Below are positions 8,870 to 17,859 of a stretch of 64,000 nucleotides of DNA, piece after piece. The position numbers and the translations under genes were made by a program. How positions within the stretch are numbered: position 1 is the first letter of the stretch; the number at the start of each line of letters is the position of its first letter. Origin of the DNA: Candidatus Thiodiazotropha sp. (ex Epidulcina cf. delphinae) (GTDB lineage: Bacteria; Pseudomonadota; Gammaproteobacteria; Chromatiales; Chromatiaceae); contig JAHXHS010000003.1 of NCBI GenBank assembly GCA_025656455.1, positions 1-64,000 of the forward strand, given 5' to 3'. Below the pieces are notes generated by a model that had not been told where the DNA came from, made no database searches, and worked only from the letters and a program-made list of their open reading frames with translations.

Positions 8870-9744
8870 CGGAAACCACCCCGTAGACCCTGGGCCGCGG
8901 CCAGCCAGGCCTCCGCGTTGTGGATCAGCGGGTGATGTCTGGCGATCAGGCGGCTGTTGGCGACGATTTGTCCCCCCTCCCGGGCAAACCATCGCAGCAG
9001 TTCGACACCGTTTTGGGCGAGTTGCAGATGGAGCGAGAACTGAGGCTGGTAACCGATCAGGGACGGCGCCCAGCGCTGCAGCATAAAACCGGCCGAGCCG
9101 CCGCCGAGGGCCTGGCTGATCTCCCTATCCGCCAGCGCCTCCAGGGCGGCCCTGATCTGCCCCACAATGTCTCGCGCCGCGAATCCACTAATGCCGACGG
9201 CGCGATCCGATAGCCCCCTGGTCAGGTCATGGATCTGCCAGGCGGCCCTGGTCTGAAGATGCAGAATGGCGTTGTCCATCGGCTCTCTGCCGATGGCGGC
9301 CAGGGCCCCGGCTGTCTGCCGCAACTGCTGATGAAGCCGGCCCTCGACGCCGGCATCGAGAACCTGGCGATAGAGCATCTGCCGCTCGGGCGCGGTGAAG
9401 CGGTGTTGCGCGCTGCGCCAGAACGGCCGCAGTTTGTCGGCGGCATGGTGTATCGGCAGGGTGAGTTGACCGGTGAAGACCCTTTCCGCCAGGGTCTCGA
9501 CAAAGGCGAGCACCCCTGCCTGTTCGACCTGGTCGCACCAATAGAGCACCGCGGCGCTGTTGACCTGGGCCGCTACGATCTCTCCCGGACGCTCCAGGGG
9601 CGGCAGATCCACCATCCCCAGGCCGTAGTTGCCATGGACCCGGGTCACCGATGCGATGTGCTCCGCCAGCAGGTGTTCGCAACAGGAGAGGCCCGCCGCC
9701 AGGTCGTCTTGCTCTAGAGGGGGGTGGGGTAGACAACTGCCCAT
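8866..9744 (-). CDS. 292-aa operon protein sharing a module with the 619-aa protein
   Basis: I do not recognise a database family. By eye it aligns with the C-terminal half of the 619-aa protein at 14448-16307. VLYWCDQVEQAGVLAFVETL matches VIYYCAQLEEMRLFATVDTV, followed in both by an aromatic segment and by ERQMLYRQVLDAG versus ERRGLYARVLGLA. Further on, IVGQIRAALEALADREI matches VVQEMIDMLSDTEI, and LLRWFAREGGQIVANS matches IISWLARKAPILSSAS. The two genes are therefore paralogous over about 200 residues. The protein is helical and has no signal peptide or membrane segment. It starts 3 nt after the DFP-D stop and ends inside the GTGA of DFP-E. Confidence 0.78.
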   Translation of the reverse strand: MGSCLPHPPLEQDDLAAGLSCCEHLLAEHIASVTRVHGNYGLGMVDLPPLERPGEIVAAQVNSAAVLYWCDQVEQAGVLAFVETLAERVFTGQLTLPIHHAADKLRPFWRSAQHRFTAPERQMLYRQVLDAGVEGRLHQQLRQTAGALAAIGREPMDNAILHLQTRAAWQIHDLTRGLSDRAVGISGFAARDIVGQIRAALEALADREISQALGGGSAGFMLQRWAPSLIGYQPQFSLHLQLAQNGVELLRWFAREGGQIVANSRLIARHHPLIHNAEAWLAAAQGLRGGFR

Positions 9745-9746
9745 GA

Positions 9747-10844
9747 TCAGCCTTCCCCGGTGGTATTGATCTGATTGACCGCATCGATCTGGGTCTGCGA
9801 AGCGAGCTTTTCCAGGGGAAATGTCTCGCTCTTGAAGTTCACCCGCACTTCGCCGCTAAGCTTGGCCTTGGTATCGATGGAGGATTGGCTGGTCTCTTCC
9901 ATGGCCGAGCTGACCACTGTGCGGGCGCCCGAGCGGCTGGTGACATCGTCAGAGAACCAGCCGCCGCTTTCGCTGCGGGTATGGGAGTACTTGGAATCGT
10001 AGTCCGATGCCCTGCGGTCGCGTTTGGCCTTGTCCTTGGTCCTGACGTCGATCATTACCTTGGCGTTGATCAAACCGTCCGTGACCACCACCCGGTTGAT
10101 GCCGAGAACCACCATGGTGGCGAGTTGCTTCTGTCTCAAGCGGGCCATCTCCAACTGGCCCCGCTGCGCCAGGGCCTGTTCGCTCTCCTCCGTATCCAGG
10201 TCGATCGATTGCTCCATGCCCAGGCTGTTTTGCACTTCGTCCAGGCCACTCTCCTCGGCATACTCGGTCAACGCCAGTTTCGGCTGTCCCATTTCCACGC
10301 TGGTGCTCAGGTGGCGGGGAAAGCGGTCGGTAAGCCAGTCCCGTCCCTGATTCAAGGTGAAGTTGTCGGTGGCGAATTCGTTCACACTCTTGACCACGCT
10401 CTCCAGAAGCTTCGCATAGGCGTCCATCTGTCGCAGCGAGGCGGTCACGATACTGTTGAACACGCCGTCGATGAGGCCCGAGACGAATTCGGGGAAGTCC
10501 ACCGCATTGACCAGGTCTTTGAATACCTCGGCACCCTCTCTCGCCGCCGCACCGGTGAAGTCGTTCTGCACGATGCCGTCGCTGGAGCCGCCGCCCCCTC
10601 GCCGTTTCGCTTGTGCAATGGCGACCGGGTTATCGGGAAGGTCTCCGGCAATGGCGTTCGGCACTTCCTGTCCCGCTTTGGCGTCGGCGAGATAGGCGAC
10701 CACATTGACCAGTGAGTTCGCCATGCCGCGGCGTTCTTCCGCCGGCAGGCCCTGAAAGGTGTCAGTGCGCTCCAGCAGGTCGCGCACCTGCTGGCGCACC
10801 ACGGTCTGTTTTTCCGGGGTAAGGGATTGCAGTGCGTCGCCCAT
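9747..10844 (-). CDS. DFP-family protein D (365 aa)
   Basis: Paralog of the proteins at 7388, 10844, 11994 and 18919. The N-terminal helix pair (EKQTVVRQQVRDLLER, residues 11-26) matches DFP-C. The hallmark AVDFPEFVSGLIDGVFNSI is at 114-132. The segment NQGRDWLTDRFP follows near 165-176. MVVLGINRVVVTDGLINAK is near 244-262 and the beta-rich KLSGEVRVNFKSETFPLE near 328-345. The segment between the last two is Ser/Arg/Asp-rich and probably flexible. The start ATG overlaps the DFP-C stop as TGATG, so the two are translationally coupled. No signal peptide. Function unknown; the array of near-equal paralogs suggests subunits of one hetero-oligomer. Confidence 0.82.
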   Translation of the reverse strand: MGDALQSLTPEKQTVVRQQVRDLLERTDTFQGLPAEERRGMANSLVNVVAYLADAKAGQEVPNAIAGDLPDNPVAIAQAKRRGGGGSSDGIVQNDFTGAAAREGAEVFKDLVNAVDFPEFVSGLIDGVFNSIVTASLRQMDAYAKLLESVVKSVNEFATDNFTLNQGRDWLTDRFPRHLSTSVEMGQPKLALTEYAEESGLDEVQNSLGMEQSIDLDTEESEQALAQRGQLEMARLRQKQLATMVVLGINRVVVTDGLINAKVMIDVRTKDKAKRDRRASDYDSKYSHTRSESGGWFSDDVTSRSGARTVVSSAMEETSQSSIDTKAKLSGEVRVNFKSETFPLEKLASQTQIDAVNQINTTGEG

Positions 10845-11989
10845 CAGCCACCTCCCGGTGCGCCCTGCTCGGCAGGTACCGGCGGCGCCTGTCCGGAGCC
10901 CTGGGCGAGATAGTTGATCTGGTCGAACTGCAGGGCATCCAACATCCGCTCGGGCGGCAGGGTCTCGGAGCGGAAATTCACCCGCACGTCGCCGGAGAGC
11001 TTGGCCTTCATGTCGGCCGCGGACTCGCTGGTGTCATCCACTGAACTGCGCACCATGGTGCGATGCCGTTGGGTTGTGCTCACGCCGCCCCCGCCGCCCC
11101 CCCAGGGGGCGATGCCGAAGCCGCCGGCAAACGCCTTGGTGGTGGATGAGGTAGTATCGGTCAGACCGGCGGACGCCTTGCGCTCCGCCAGGTCGCTGGC
11201 GGTGATATCGAACACCACCTTGGCATTGATGCGGCCGTTGGTGACGATAATGCGGTTGATGCCGAGCAGGACCATCAGCGCCATCAGCTTCTGTCGCTGG
11301 CGGGCCATCTCCAGTTTGGCGGCGTTGACCAGTTTCAGTTCCGACTGAGGATCGTCCAGGTCCACGGTTTGGCCCTCGCCGGCCAGGGCCTGCAGCGCCG
11401 AGGCGTCATCGGCCTCTTCCCGTAGCTGGAGTTGCGCCCCCTCAGCCGTGTTGGCGATGCGCACGACGCTGGGATGGCGCGAGGCGATATGCTCACGCGC
11501 CTGGGCGTCCGAGATATGGTCACTGGCAAACTGGCCGACGGTCTTGCTGGTTGCCGCCAACAACTCGCCATAGGCCTCCATTTGTTGAATGGAGGCGTCC
11601 ACGATCGCCTGGAACACTCCTTGAATCAGGCCGCTGACGAATTCGGGGAAATCGACCGCGTTCACCAGTTGCTTGAAGGTCTCGGTGCCCTCGCGCAGCG
11701 CGCCTGCCTTGAATTCGGCGCCGACTTGCCCCGGCTTTTCCGCCAGGCGCTTCTTTAAATCGTCGACCGGTCCCAGCGCAGCGGCGAGATCGGTGCGCTC
11801 TTCCGGGATCTCAGTGTTCAGCCAATCGGGATCCCGCGCCAGATAGCTGCTCACCTTGACCATGTTATTGGCCAGTTCGCGGCGCTTTTCCGGCGCCATG
11901 GTGCGCCAGTTATCGGAACTCTCCAGCACCTGACGCACTTCTCGGCGCACCAGATCCAGATCGTTGCGATTTGTTGCAGGATCAGCCAT
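10844..11989 (-). CDS. DFP-family protein C (381 aa)
   Basis: Closest to DFP-D and DFP-B. N-terminal helices (DLDLVRREVRQVLESSDNW) lead to the hallmark AVDFPEFVSGLIQGVFQAI at residues 112-130 and the helix VDASIQQMEAYGELL. LLGINRIIVTNGRINAKVVF is at 241-260. A Gly-rich loop follows (GFGIAPWGGGGGG, about 290-302). The beta-rich KLSGDVRVNFRSETLPPE is near 330-347. I chose ATG 11989, 4 nt after the DFP-B stop, with CGGAG upstream; an in-frame start at 12115 would overlap DFP-B by 120 bp and begin with a basic low-complexity stretch. Cytoplasmic by composition; no known family. Confidence 0.82.
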   Translation of the reverse strand: MADPATNRNDLDLVRREVRQVLESSDNWRTMAPEKRRELANNMVKVSSYLARDPDWLNTEIPEERTDLAAALGPVDDLKKRLAEKPGQVGAEFKAGALREGTETFKQLVNAVDFPEFVSGLIQGVFQAIVDASIQQMEAYGELLAATSKTVGQFASDHISDAQAREHIASRHPSVVRIANTAEGAQLQLREEADDASALQALAGEGQTVDLDDPQSELKLVNAAKLEMARQRQKLMALMVLLGINRIIVTNGRINAKVVFDITASDLAERKASAGLTDTTSSTTKAFAGGFGIAPWGGGGGGVSTTQRHRTMVRSSVDDTSESAADMKAKLSGDVRVNFRSETLPPERMLDALQFDQINYLAQGSGQAPPVPAEQGAPGGG

Positions 11990-11993
11990 GCGC

Positions 11994-13340
11994 CTATGCT
12001 CCGGTTGCGGCTTCCTGCGTTGCCTCTGTCGCTGGGGTCGCTGAGTCGTTGCTGGGCGCGCCGGCGCCACGGCCAGCGCTGCGGATGCCTTCGAGCTTGA
12101 AGATATCCGCCTCACTGATGACCTTGTTCAGATCCACGGTCTCGGATTTGAAATTCAGGTCGACGGTGCCGGCCAGTTGGCCCTTGGCCTCCAGTTCCGC
12201 CTGACTGCTGCTCTGGGTCACGTTGGTGAGCGTTACCATGGGTGCGGTGGTGGTCTGATGAGAGGAACTCGACCAGCGACTGCTCTCCCCGGAGCGGCTG
12301 CCGCTGCGCCAGCCGCTGCCGCTGCGGTAGTTGCTTGACTTGTAGTCCTTGCCGGTGCTGCTCTCGGATTCGTAGGCGCTCTGCTGGGTGGTGATATCGC
12401 CCTGGTTCTCATAGTCATAGTCGGTGGCGGTGGATGCGCCGAAATCACGGGAAGTGAACTGGAAGTTCATGCGCGCATTGATGCGCCCGTTGGTGACCAC
12501 GATCCGATTGATGCCCATCAGCAGGGTGGTCGCCAGCAGCGCCTGGCGCGACTTGGCCAGGTCATTTTTGGCCGCGGGGACCAGCTCTTGCTCGATCGTC
12601 TCTTCGTCGAGGAAATCGACGGGATTCTCTAATCCCAGCATGCCTTGGAGATCCGGCAGGTTCTCGCTGTCCGCGTCCGGCCTCAGCCCTACCTGTGGGC
12701 CCTGGTCGCCGATATTGACCTGAAACAGTTGCGGCGCCTTGCTGACCAGATGGTCGCGCGCCTGGTTCTCGGTGACATTGCTGTCGCGGAAGTCGCTGAG
12801 GCTCATGGTCACGCTCTGCACCAATTCGCCGTAGGCCTTCATCTGATCGATGCTGGCGTCGACCACCGCCTGGAACACCCCCTGAATCAGCTCCGCCACG
12901 AACGCCGGGAAGTTGACCTGGCGCACCATCTCGCCGGTGGCCGTCACCCCGGTGGTGACCGCTGAGCCGAAATCGGAGGTCGGGCCTTCGGTAGGCAGGA
13001 TGTCCCGGTTGGCATTGGGCTGGGCACCGCCGGTGAAGGTGGTGGAGTCGGAGCCGCGGCTCGGACTTTGGCTCTGGCCTGGCAAAGGCATCTGCGGCAG
13101 TTCGATCAACGGCACGGCATAGGGATCGCTTCGCGCCATGGAACGCCGGCCCGGCGAGGGCCGTTCCGAGCCGATCTGCGCCAGCTCGTTGTTGGCCATG
13201 GTCTCGACCACATCGGCCGTGTCCGCCCTGATCTGCGCCTGTTGCTGTGGCGGCAACTGATGAAACGCAGCCGAGCGATTCAACATTGCATCGACCTGAC
13301 GCTCTACCTCATGGCGCCCCTGCTGCTGTATCGGTTTCAT
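11994..13340 (-). CDS. DFP-family protein B (448 aa) with Ser/Tyr/Gly-rich loop
   Basis: Paralog of DFP-A, C, D and E. N-terminal helices (EVERQVDAMLNRSAAFHQLP) are followed by SDPYAVPL (71-78), a short motif shared only with DFP-A (ADPYAIPL). The hallmark QVNFPAFVAELIQGVFQAV is at 141-159, with Asn replacing the first Asp. MGINRIVVTNGRINAR is at 275-290. Residues about 300-370 are an unusual Ser/Tyr/Gly/Thr-rich insertion before the beta-rich LAGTVDLNFKSETVDLN (389-405). ATG 13340 has GGGAG 7 nt upstream and lies 19 nt after the preceding stop; an earlier in-frame start (13526) would overlap the 354-aa gene. Confidence 0.82.
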   Translation of the reverse strand: MKPIQQQGRHEVERQVDAMLNRSAAFHQLPPQQQAQIRADTADVVETMANNELAQIGSERPSPGRRSMARSDPYAVPLIELPQMPLPGQSQSPSRGSDSTTFTGGAQPNANRDILPTEGPTSDFGSAVTTGVTATGEMVRQVNFPAFVAELIQGVFQAVVDASIDQMKAYGELVQSVTMSLSDFRDSNVTENQARDHLVSKAPQLFQVNIGDQGPQVGLRPDADSENLPDLQGMLGLENPVDFLDEETIEQELVPAAKNDLAKSRQALLATTLLMGINRIVVTNGRINARMNFQFTSRDFGASTATDYDYENQGDITTQQSAYESESSTGKDYKSSNYRSGSGWRSGSRSGESSRWSSSSHQTTTAPMVTLTNVTQSSSQAELEAKGQLAGTVDLNFKSETVDLNKVISEADIFKLEGIRSAGRGAGAPSNDSATPATEATQEAATGA

Positions 13341-13359
13341 GCATCTCTCCCATTGTTGG

Positions 13360-14424
13360 TTAAACGCGATAGGCGTCCTGGGGCTGCGGCGCGCTGCCCG
13401 GTCCGGCGGCGCTCCGTCCTTGCCGGTCATAGCCGCTGGGGCGCAGGTAGAGGGAGCAGCGGGCCGGCGTTTCCGGCAATACCCGGACACTGATGACGCC
13501 GATTTCTCCAGGTCCCTGCATGTCATCCGGTGTCATGGCCTGCACCCAGCGATGCAGGTTGGACTGGGAACTTGGACGTTCAGACAGCACCATGTTGAGC
13601 AACTGGTACATCTGCTGGGGAGGATCCGGCAGACCGGCCACCAGCACATCCAGTTTCATCTCCAACCCCTTGTTGGTGTCGCGTAGACCGATGATCACCG
13701 AACCTTGAGGCAGCACGAACCGCCCACCGAATATCACCCCTGCCGCTGCCAGCAGACTGGGAAGCTGTTTACCTATGCCCAACTGGTTCAACAAGGGCTC
13801 AAGGTCCAGCAGTCGCAGGTCCCCGCGGTGGAAAAAATAGACACGCTGCGCGCCCCGGCCACGGCCACAGGCGATGGAGGTGAAGATGGGGGTCAGCTCT
13901 GGCATGATCTCCATCACGATGCGGGCGGCGTGTTTCAGGTTCGGCGGCAGGTTGTCGATGTCGCTTTCGCGCATTTCGTAATAGACCTTGCACTCCTGCA
14001 ACCCATAGGCGTCGGTCGCCATGCCGAACCAGGCGCCAAAGCGGGTGTCGCCGTGAGACATGCCGTTGCGCCAACGCTCGGAGCGCTGATCGAACCAATG
14101 CAATGCCTCTTTGCCGTAGTGCTGATGGGTAAGGCGGCGCATCTCACGGCTCGCCTCCTGCTGCCTCGCGTGGGCCGTGGCTTCAGGCCCCAAAGGCTGC
14201 ATGTCCAGCCGCAGCGCATTGCCCGCCACCTCCGAAAAACTGTGCTCCAGGGGGAATCTCCCTGGGGTCAACAGATTGTTTCCGTAGCGGGGATCGTGCG
14301 CCGGGAGGTGGAAACTGCGATCGAGCAGTCCCCCTATCGCTTCGGCGGGGTTTTTCGTACCCAGTCTCCGCGACGCCATTTCCATACGCCGCTTGGCCAG
14401 TTCTGATGCGGTAGTCACGCGCAT
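13360..14424 (-). CDS. 354-aa operon protein, unknown
   Basis: I do not recognise a family with confidence. From about residue 130 the protein shows spaced, similar beta-alpha units: KVYYEMR, QRVYFFHRGDLRLLDLEPLL, LEMKLDVLVAGL and VISVRVLPETPARCSLYLRP. That spacing recalls the alternating units of ABBA-fold aromatic prenyltransferases, but the sequence alone is not enough to assign it. There is no signal peptide. It lies 23 nt after the 619-aa gene and 19 nt before DFP-B, so it is co-transcribed with them. Confidence 0.72.
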   Translation of the reverse strand: MRVTTASELAKRRMEMASRRLGTKNPAEAIGGLLDRSFHLPAHDPRYGNNLLTPGRFPLEHSFSEVAGNALRLDMQPLGPEATAHARQQEASREMRRLTHQHYGKEALHWFDQRSERWRNGMSHGDTRFGAWFGMATDAYGLQECKVYYEMRESDIDNLPPNLKHAARIVMEIMPELTPIFTSIACGRGRGAQRVYFFHRGDLRLLDLEPLLNQLGIGKQLPSLLAAAGVIFGGRFVLPQGSVIIGLRDTNKGLEMKLDVLVAGLPDPPQQMYQLLNMVLSERPSSQSNLHRWVQAMTPDDMQGPGEIGVISVRVLPETPARCSLYLRPSGYDRQGRSAAGPGSAPQPQDAYRV

Positions 14425-14447
14425 GCTGATACCCTCCGGTTAGTGCC

Positions 14448-16307
14448 TTAGATTTGCGGAACCGCTGGCATCGCGGGCAATTCGATGCCGGCCTGATCGA
14501 GCGTGTTCTGGATGCCGGCCTGAAAGCCCGTGTTTTGACCCAGCATCGGTACCGTGAGCTGGGCATCCAGGTCGACCGGATCGGTATGGCGTTCGGCCAT
14601 CTCGTCGGTGGTGCCGGTGACGGCAAGCCAGCGCTCCGCCAACTCCGCCAGGGTGAAGAAGTCATTGGTCGGGCGGCGGTTTCCCCGGCCGTCGAAGGTG
14701 GTTATTCCCAAACCAAGCGCAGAGGCGCTGGAGAGTATCGGCGCCTTGCGCGCCAACCAGGAGATGATGCGCTCACCGCTTGCCGCCATGGTGCGGAACT
14801 TCACCCCGTTCGCCGCACCGTTCAGGTAGAGGGCGCTGACGCGATCGACCAGTTGCCAGATATCCCTCACGCCGTAGGAGCGAAGAATCTCCGTGTCACT
14901 GAGCATGTCGATCATCTCCTGCACCACGCCCTGCATTTCGATCGCCGCCGGCGCGGTAATACCGTAACCGTGCAGTGAAATATTGACGGCCAGATCGCGG
15001 CCGGCCTTGTGTATCTGCTCATCGCTCACCTGTGAACGTTCGGAACTGGTGATTTCGCGGAACTTGAGGCTGACGCTGGCCAGGAATCGGAACCACAGAT
15101 CACTGAACTCTCGGTTGGGCAACGGCTCATCCACACTCCCTTGGGCGAGACCCAACACCCGCGCATAGAGGCCACGGCGCTCGAATTCGTTGATGCGTTC
15201 GGGGGCGCGCTTGATCCAGCGATAGATGCGATCCAGCCCCGGTCCGCGACTGATCGGCAGCATCCCGGAAGTGGCATGCTCAACCACCGTGTCGACGGTG
15301 GCGAACAGCCGCATCTCCTCCAGTTGGGCGCAGTAGTAGATCACCCTGACCGCATGCAGATTGTCGGGGATGATCTCGACATGGGTGCCCGCGTCGAGAT
15401 CGGGCAGACTGATGCCGAAGGCGGAAAAGTTCCCATCCAGACCGCCGGACCCCGATGCGCTGCTGATGGTCCGGGCAATGACGCTCTGAATGGTAAGCCG
15501 GATATTGGGGTCGTTGGGATTCACGTTGTCACGAATCAGGCGTTCGGTCACATCCGCGAGTTGCTTGGCGCTGATCGTGACAGTGACTTGAGTGCCGTTG
15601 AATTTGCCTTGACTGTGCTCGTGCAAGCCACGATAGACCTGCTTGTACAATTCGCTGTAAGCACTGTACTGCTGCATCGCCTCGGTAAAACGGGTGATGA
15701 ACTCCGCGACGATCAACACCCGGAAGTGATAGAAGCGCTGGGTCGGCGGATTGGTTGAGCGATCCGGCCCGCGGGGGTCGGGCTCTGTGCCGAAGGTCTC
15801 GACCTTTACCGGACGAGAGCTTTCCGGCACCCACACGATATTTGCCGAAGAGACATCGTTTTCAGGCTGCGGCGCTGTGCGCATGCTGCCGCGAGGAAAC
15901 AGGCGGGCGAACTCCGATTCCTCATCCATGTCGATGTCGGCGTCTTCGACATCCTTGAGATATTTAGACCAACGCTCGATACGGGCAAAGGAGGGATCCT
16001 CATACCCGGCCAGTCTCAATTGACCGATGATCGCCAAAAAGCGGATCTTGTCTTCGTTGAAATAGTCCGGAATCTTTTTGCTTGGATCATTCGGATCATC
16101 GACCTTGTAGTAATCCTTGAACTGACTCGGGTCCGGCGTCAGTGGCGGATTGCCGGGATCATCGTTGGCCCGGTCGATACTGAACAACTCACTCAACAGG
16201 TGGCGAATAGCGAGATACAGGCGCTTGTTGGTGATATTGACCTCGTTGGTCGCGCCACCCGGCAGGTTTTCGTTAAATATCTCTGGAAATTTTTCTTTGG
16301 TGGTCAT
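14448..16307 (-). CDS. 619-aa operon protein sharing a module with the 292-aa protein
   Basis: Start ATG 16307 has GGAGG 9 nt upstream; the open frame continues upstream into the subtilase gene, but that extension is in the wrong context. The N-terminal 130 residues are acidic, with a Pro/Asp-rich loop (DDPGNPPLTPDPSQ). The middle part includes FYHFRVLIVAEFITRFTEAM, which loosely resembles the membrane-independent helix of the DFP hallmark. Residues about 345-540 align with the 292-aa protein at 8866-9744 (VIYYCAQLEEMRLFATVDTV, ISWLARKAPILSS). It ends with a Pro-rich tail. No known family, no signal peptide. The duplicated module suggests two related structural subunits. Confidence 0.78.
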   Translation of the reverse strand: MTTKEKFPEIFNENLPGGATNEVNITNKRLYLAIRHLLSELFSIDRANDDPGNPPLTPDPSQFKDYYKVDDPNDPSKKIPDYFNEDKIRFLAIIGQLRLAGYEDPSFARIERWSKYLKDVEDADIDMDEESEFARLFPRGSMRTAPQPENDVSSANIVWVPESSRPVKVETFGTEPDPRGPDRSTNPPTQRFYHFRVLIVAEFITRFTEAMQQYSAYSELYKQVYRGLHEHSQGKFNGTQVTVTISAKQLADVTERLIRDNVNPNDPNIRLTIQSVIARTISSASGSGGLDGNFSAFGISLPDLDAGTHVEIIPDNLHAVRVIYYCAQLEEMRLFATVDTVVEHATSGMLPISRGPGLDRIYRWIKRAPERINEFERRGLYARVLGLAQGSVDEPLPNREFSDLWFRFLASVSLKFREITSSERSQVSDEQIHKAGRDLAVNISLHGYGITAPAAIEMQGVVQEMIDMLSDTEILRSYGVRDIWQLVDRVSALYLNGAANGVKFRTMAASGERIISWLARKAPILSSASALGLGITTFDGRGNRRPTNDFFTLAELAERWLAVTGTTDEMAERHTDPVDLDAQLTVPMLGQNTGFQAGIQNTLDQAGIELPAMPAVPQI

Positions 16308-16392
16308 GGTCTGGTTCCTCCAGTAATCAAAGAGTGCTGAACATGTAAAGCGCGCTGTTTTGCCTCTCGCGGAGGCGGTTGTGGCCCCAGAT

Positions 16393-17859
16393 TCATCGGG
16401 AAGCCTCCGTGGAATCGCGTGCGGCGAGGGGCATGATGGGCAGCCACTGATCCCCTGCCCTGGACAGGGCCCTTTCCAGACCGCGTAAACTTGCCGGAAC
16501 GTCCAACACACCGGCGCCGCATCCCCTGCTGTCGGAGCCGATGGCAAAGGGGCGGGCATAGGCGCTGAGAAACGATTTGACGGTGGCAGCGTCCAGGGGC
16601 CTGCCGTAACGCGCCGCGCGGGAGAGCAACAGGGCGCAGGCGCCGGTGACGAAGGGCGCGGCAAAGGAGGTGCCGGTATTCTCTTGGTATTCGCCGTCCA
16701 GGGTCGCGGCCAACACGTCTTCGCCAGGGGCGCAGAGCAGGACATGGTCGCCGCGGGTGGAAAACGCTGACGGCTCACTGCGCGGGTTCACGGATCCCAC
16801 GGCCAGGACCTCCGGGTGAGCCGCCGGGAAATAGCGCTGGAACGCCCCGTCGTTACCCGACGCGGCAACCAGGATACAGCCGCGCTGCAAGGCATACTCG
16901 ATGATATCCTGATGGGGCATGGGATCATCGTCCCTCAGCGCGCTCGCCGGGGTGCCAAACGACAGATTGAGCACCCTCACGCCAAGGTCGACCAGGGTCT
17001 TGACGGCTTGATCGATATCGGGGAGGGAGCCCATTGCCGTCAGGTGATTGCTCTCCAGCATCCTGACCCCGGCGAGGGCACGGGCTGGAACCAGTTGGGC
17101 GGCGCCCGCGAGGCCTTTCGGCATACGTTGTCCCGTGGCGGCGATGATCGATGCGCAGGCGGTCCCGTGACCGATCTCGTCCCTTGGGATGCGGTCGGGA
17201 TTCTCGCTGTCGCCCACCAGATGGACATCGCCGGTCAATATCTGGGTGGGCAGATCCACGGTGTCCACCCCAGGCCGCAGCGCGGCAAGCAGCTCTGGAT
17301 GGCCCAGATCGACCCCGCTGTCGACGACGCCGACCTGCAGCGCCCGGTCGCCGGGTTCAAACCCAAGCGCCTCGGCCACGCCGACCATGTTTTGCGCATA
17401 GAAGGGGTCGGCGGGGCGGTCGTTGCCGTAACGGCGGTCAAGCTCGAACGGGGTATCGCACAGGTAGTGGGGCGTGGCCAGCTCCACGTTCGAGAGGCCG
17501 CGCAGGGTGTCGAGCAGATGCAGCAGACGGGTGTCTGGGTCGATATCGATGCGATAGGTTCTGGCCAGGCCGATGCGTTCTTCGATGTTGTCCCAGGCGT
17601 TGGCGACCGGGCTGCCGAGCAGCGGCGCGCGGGACGGTTGATAGGCCCGGGTCACCTGCATGGCGTGACTGTGGCGCCGTATCGCCCGATCGACGTTGCC
17701 CCGGTCGAAGTGCAGGGGCGCGGCCAATACGCCTGTCTGAAGATAGTGCGGCGCATTGCGAGGCCCGTCGTCATTCGCCATCTTGAGCAAGATGCGGCCC
17801 CGCAGGGCGCGGCGGGTGTGATCCGGCGACCAGGGTTGCGAAGGCGCCACATCTACCAT
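16393..17859 (-). CDS. Subtilisin-like serine protease (S8) of the operon
   Basis: A 488-residue peptidase of the S8 family with an intact triad: D180 in VGVVDSGVD, H231 in GHGTACASI and S398 in GTSFAAPFVTG, with oxyanion N336 in VAASGN. About 150 residues precede the catalytic domain and contain no signal peptide, so it is either intracellular or exported by another route; this region could act as a propeptide or docking part. Its ATG overlaps the end of the TIG-like gene by 7 bp. With the papain-like protease at 2976-4070 it gives the locus two protease types, fitting proteolytic maturation or a protease payload (inference). Confidence 0.93.
   Translation of the reverse strand: MVDVAPSQPWSPDHTRRALRGRILLKMANDDGPRNAPHYLQTGVLAAPLHFDRGNVDRAIRRHSHAMQVTRAYQPSRAPLLGSPVANAWDNIEERIGLARTYRIDIDPDTRLLHLLDTLRGLSNVELATPHYLCDTPFELDRRYGNDRPADPFYAQNMVGVAEALGFEPGDRALQVGVVDSGVDLGHPELLAALRPGVDTVDLPTQILTGDVHLVGDSENPDRIPRDEIGHGTACASIIAATGQRMPKGLAGAAQLVPARALAGVRMLESNHLTAMGSLPDIDQAVKTLVDLGVRVLNLSFGTPASALRDDDPMPHQDIIEYALQRGCILVAASGNDGAFQRYFPAAHPEVLAVGSVNPRSEPSAFSTRGDHVLLCAPGEDVLAATLDGEYQENTGTSFAAPFVTGACALLLSRAARYGRPLDAATVKSFLSAYARPFAIGSDSRGCGAGVLDVPASLRGLERALSRAGDQWLPIMPLAARDSTEASR

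Noticed and set aside
9885-10715. Long plus-strand open frame opposite DFP-D
   Set aside because: It lies wholly antisense to a gene with clear paralogs; its product has no recognisable domain and has the His/Leu/Gly-rich look of an antisense frame.
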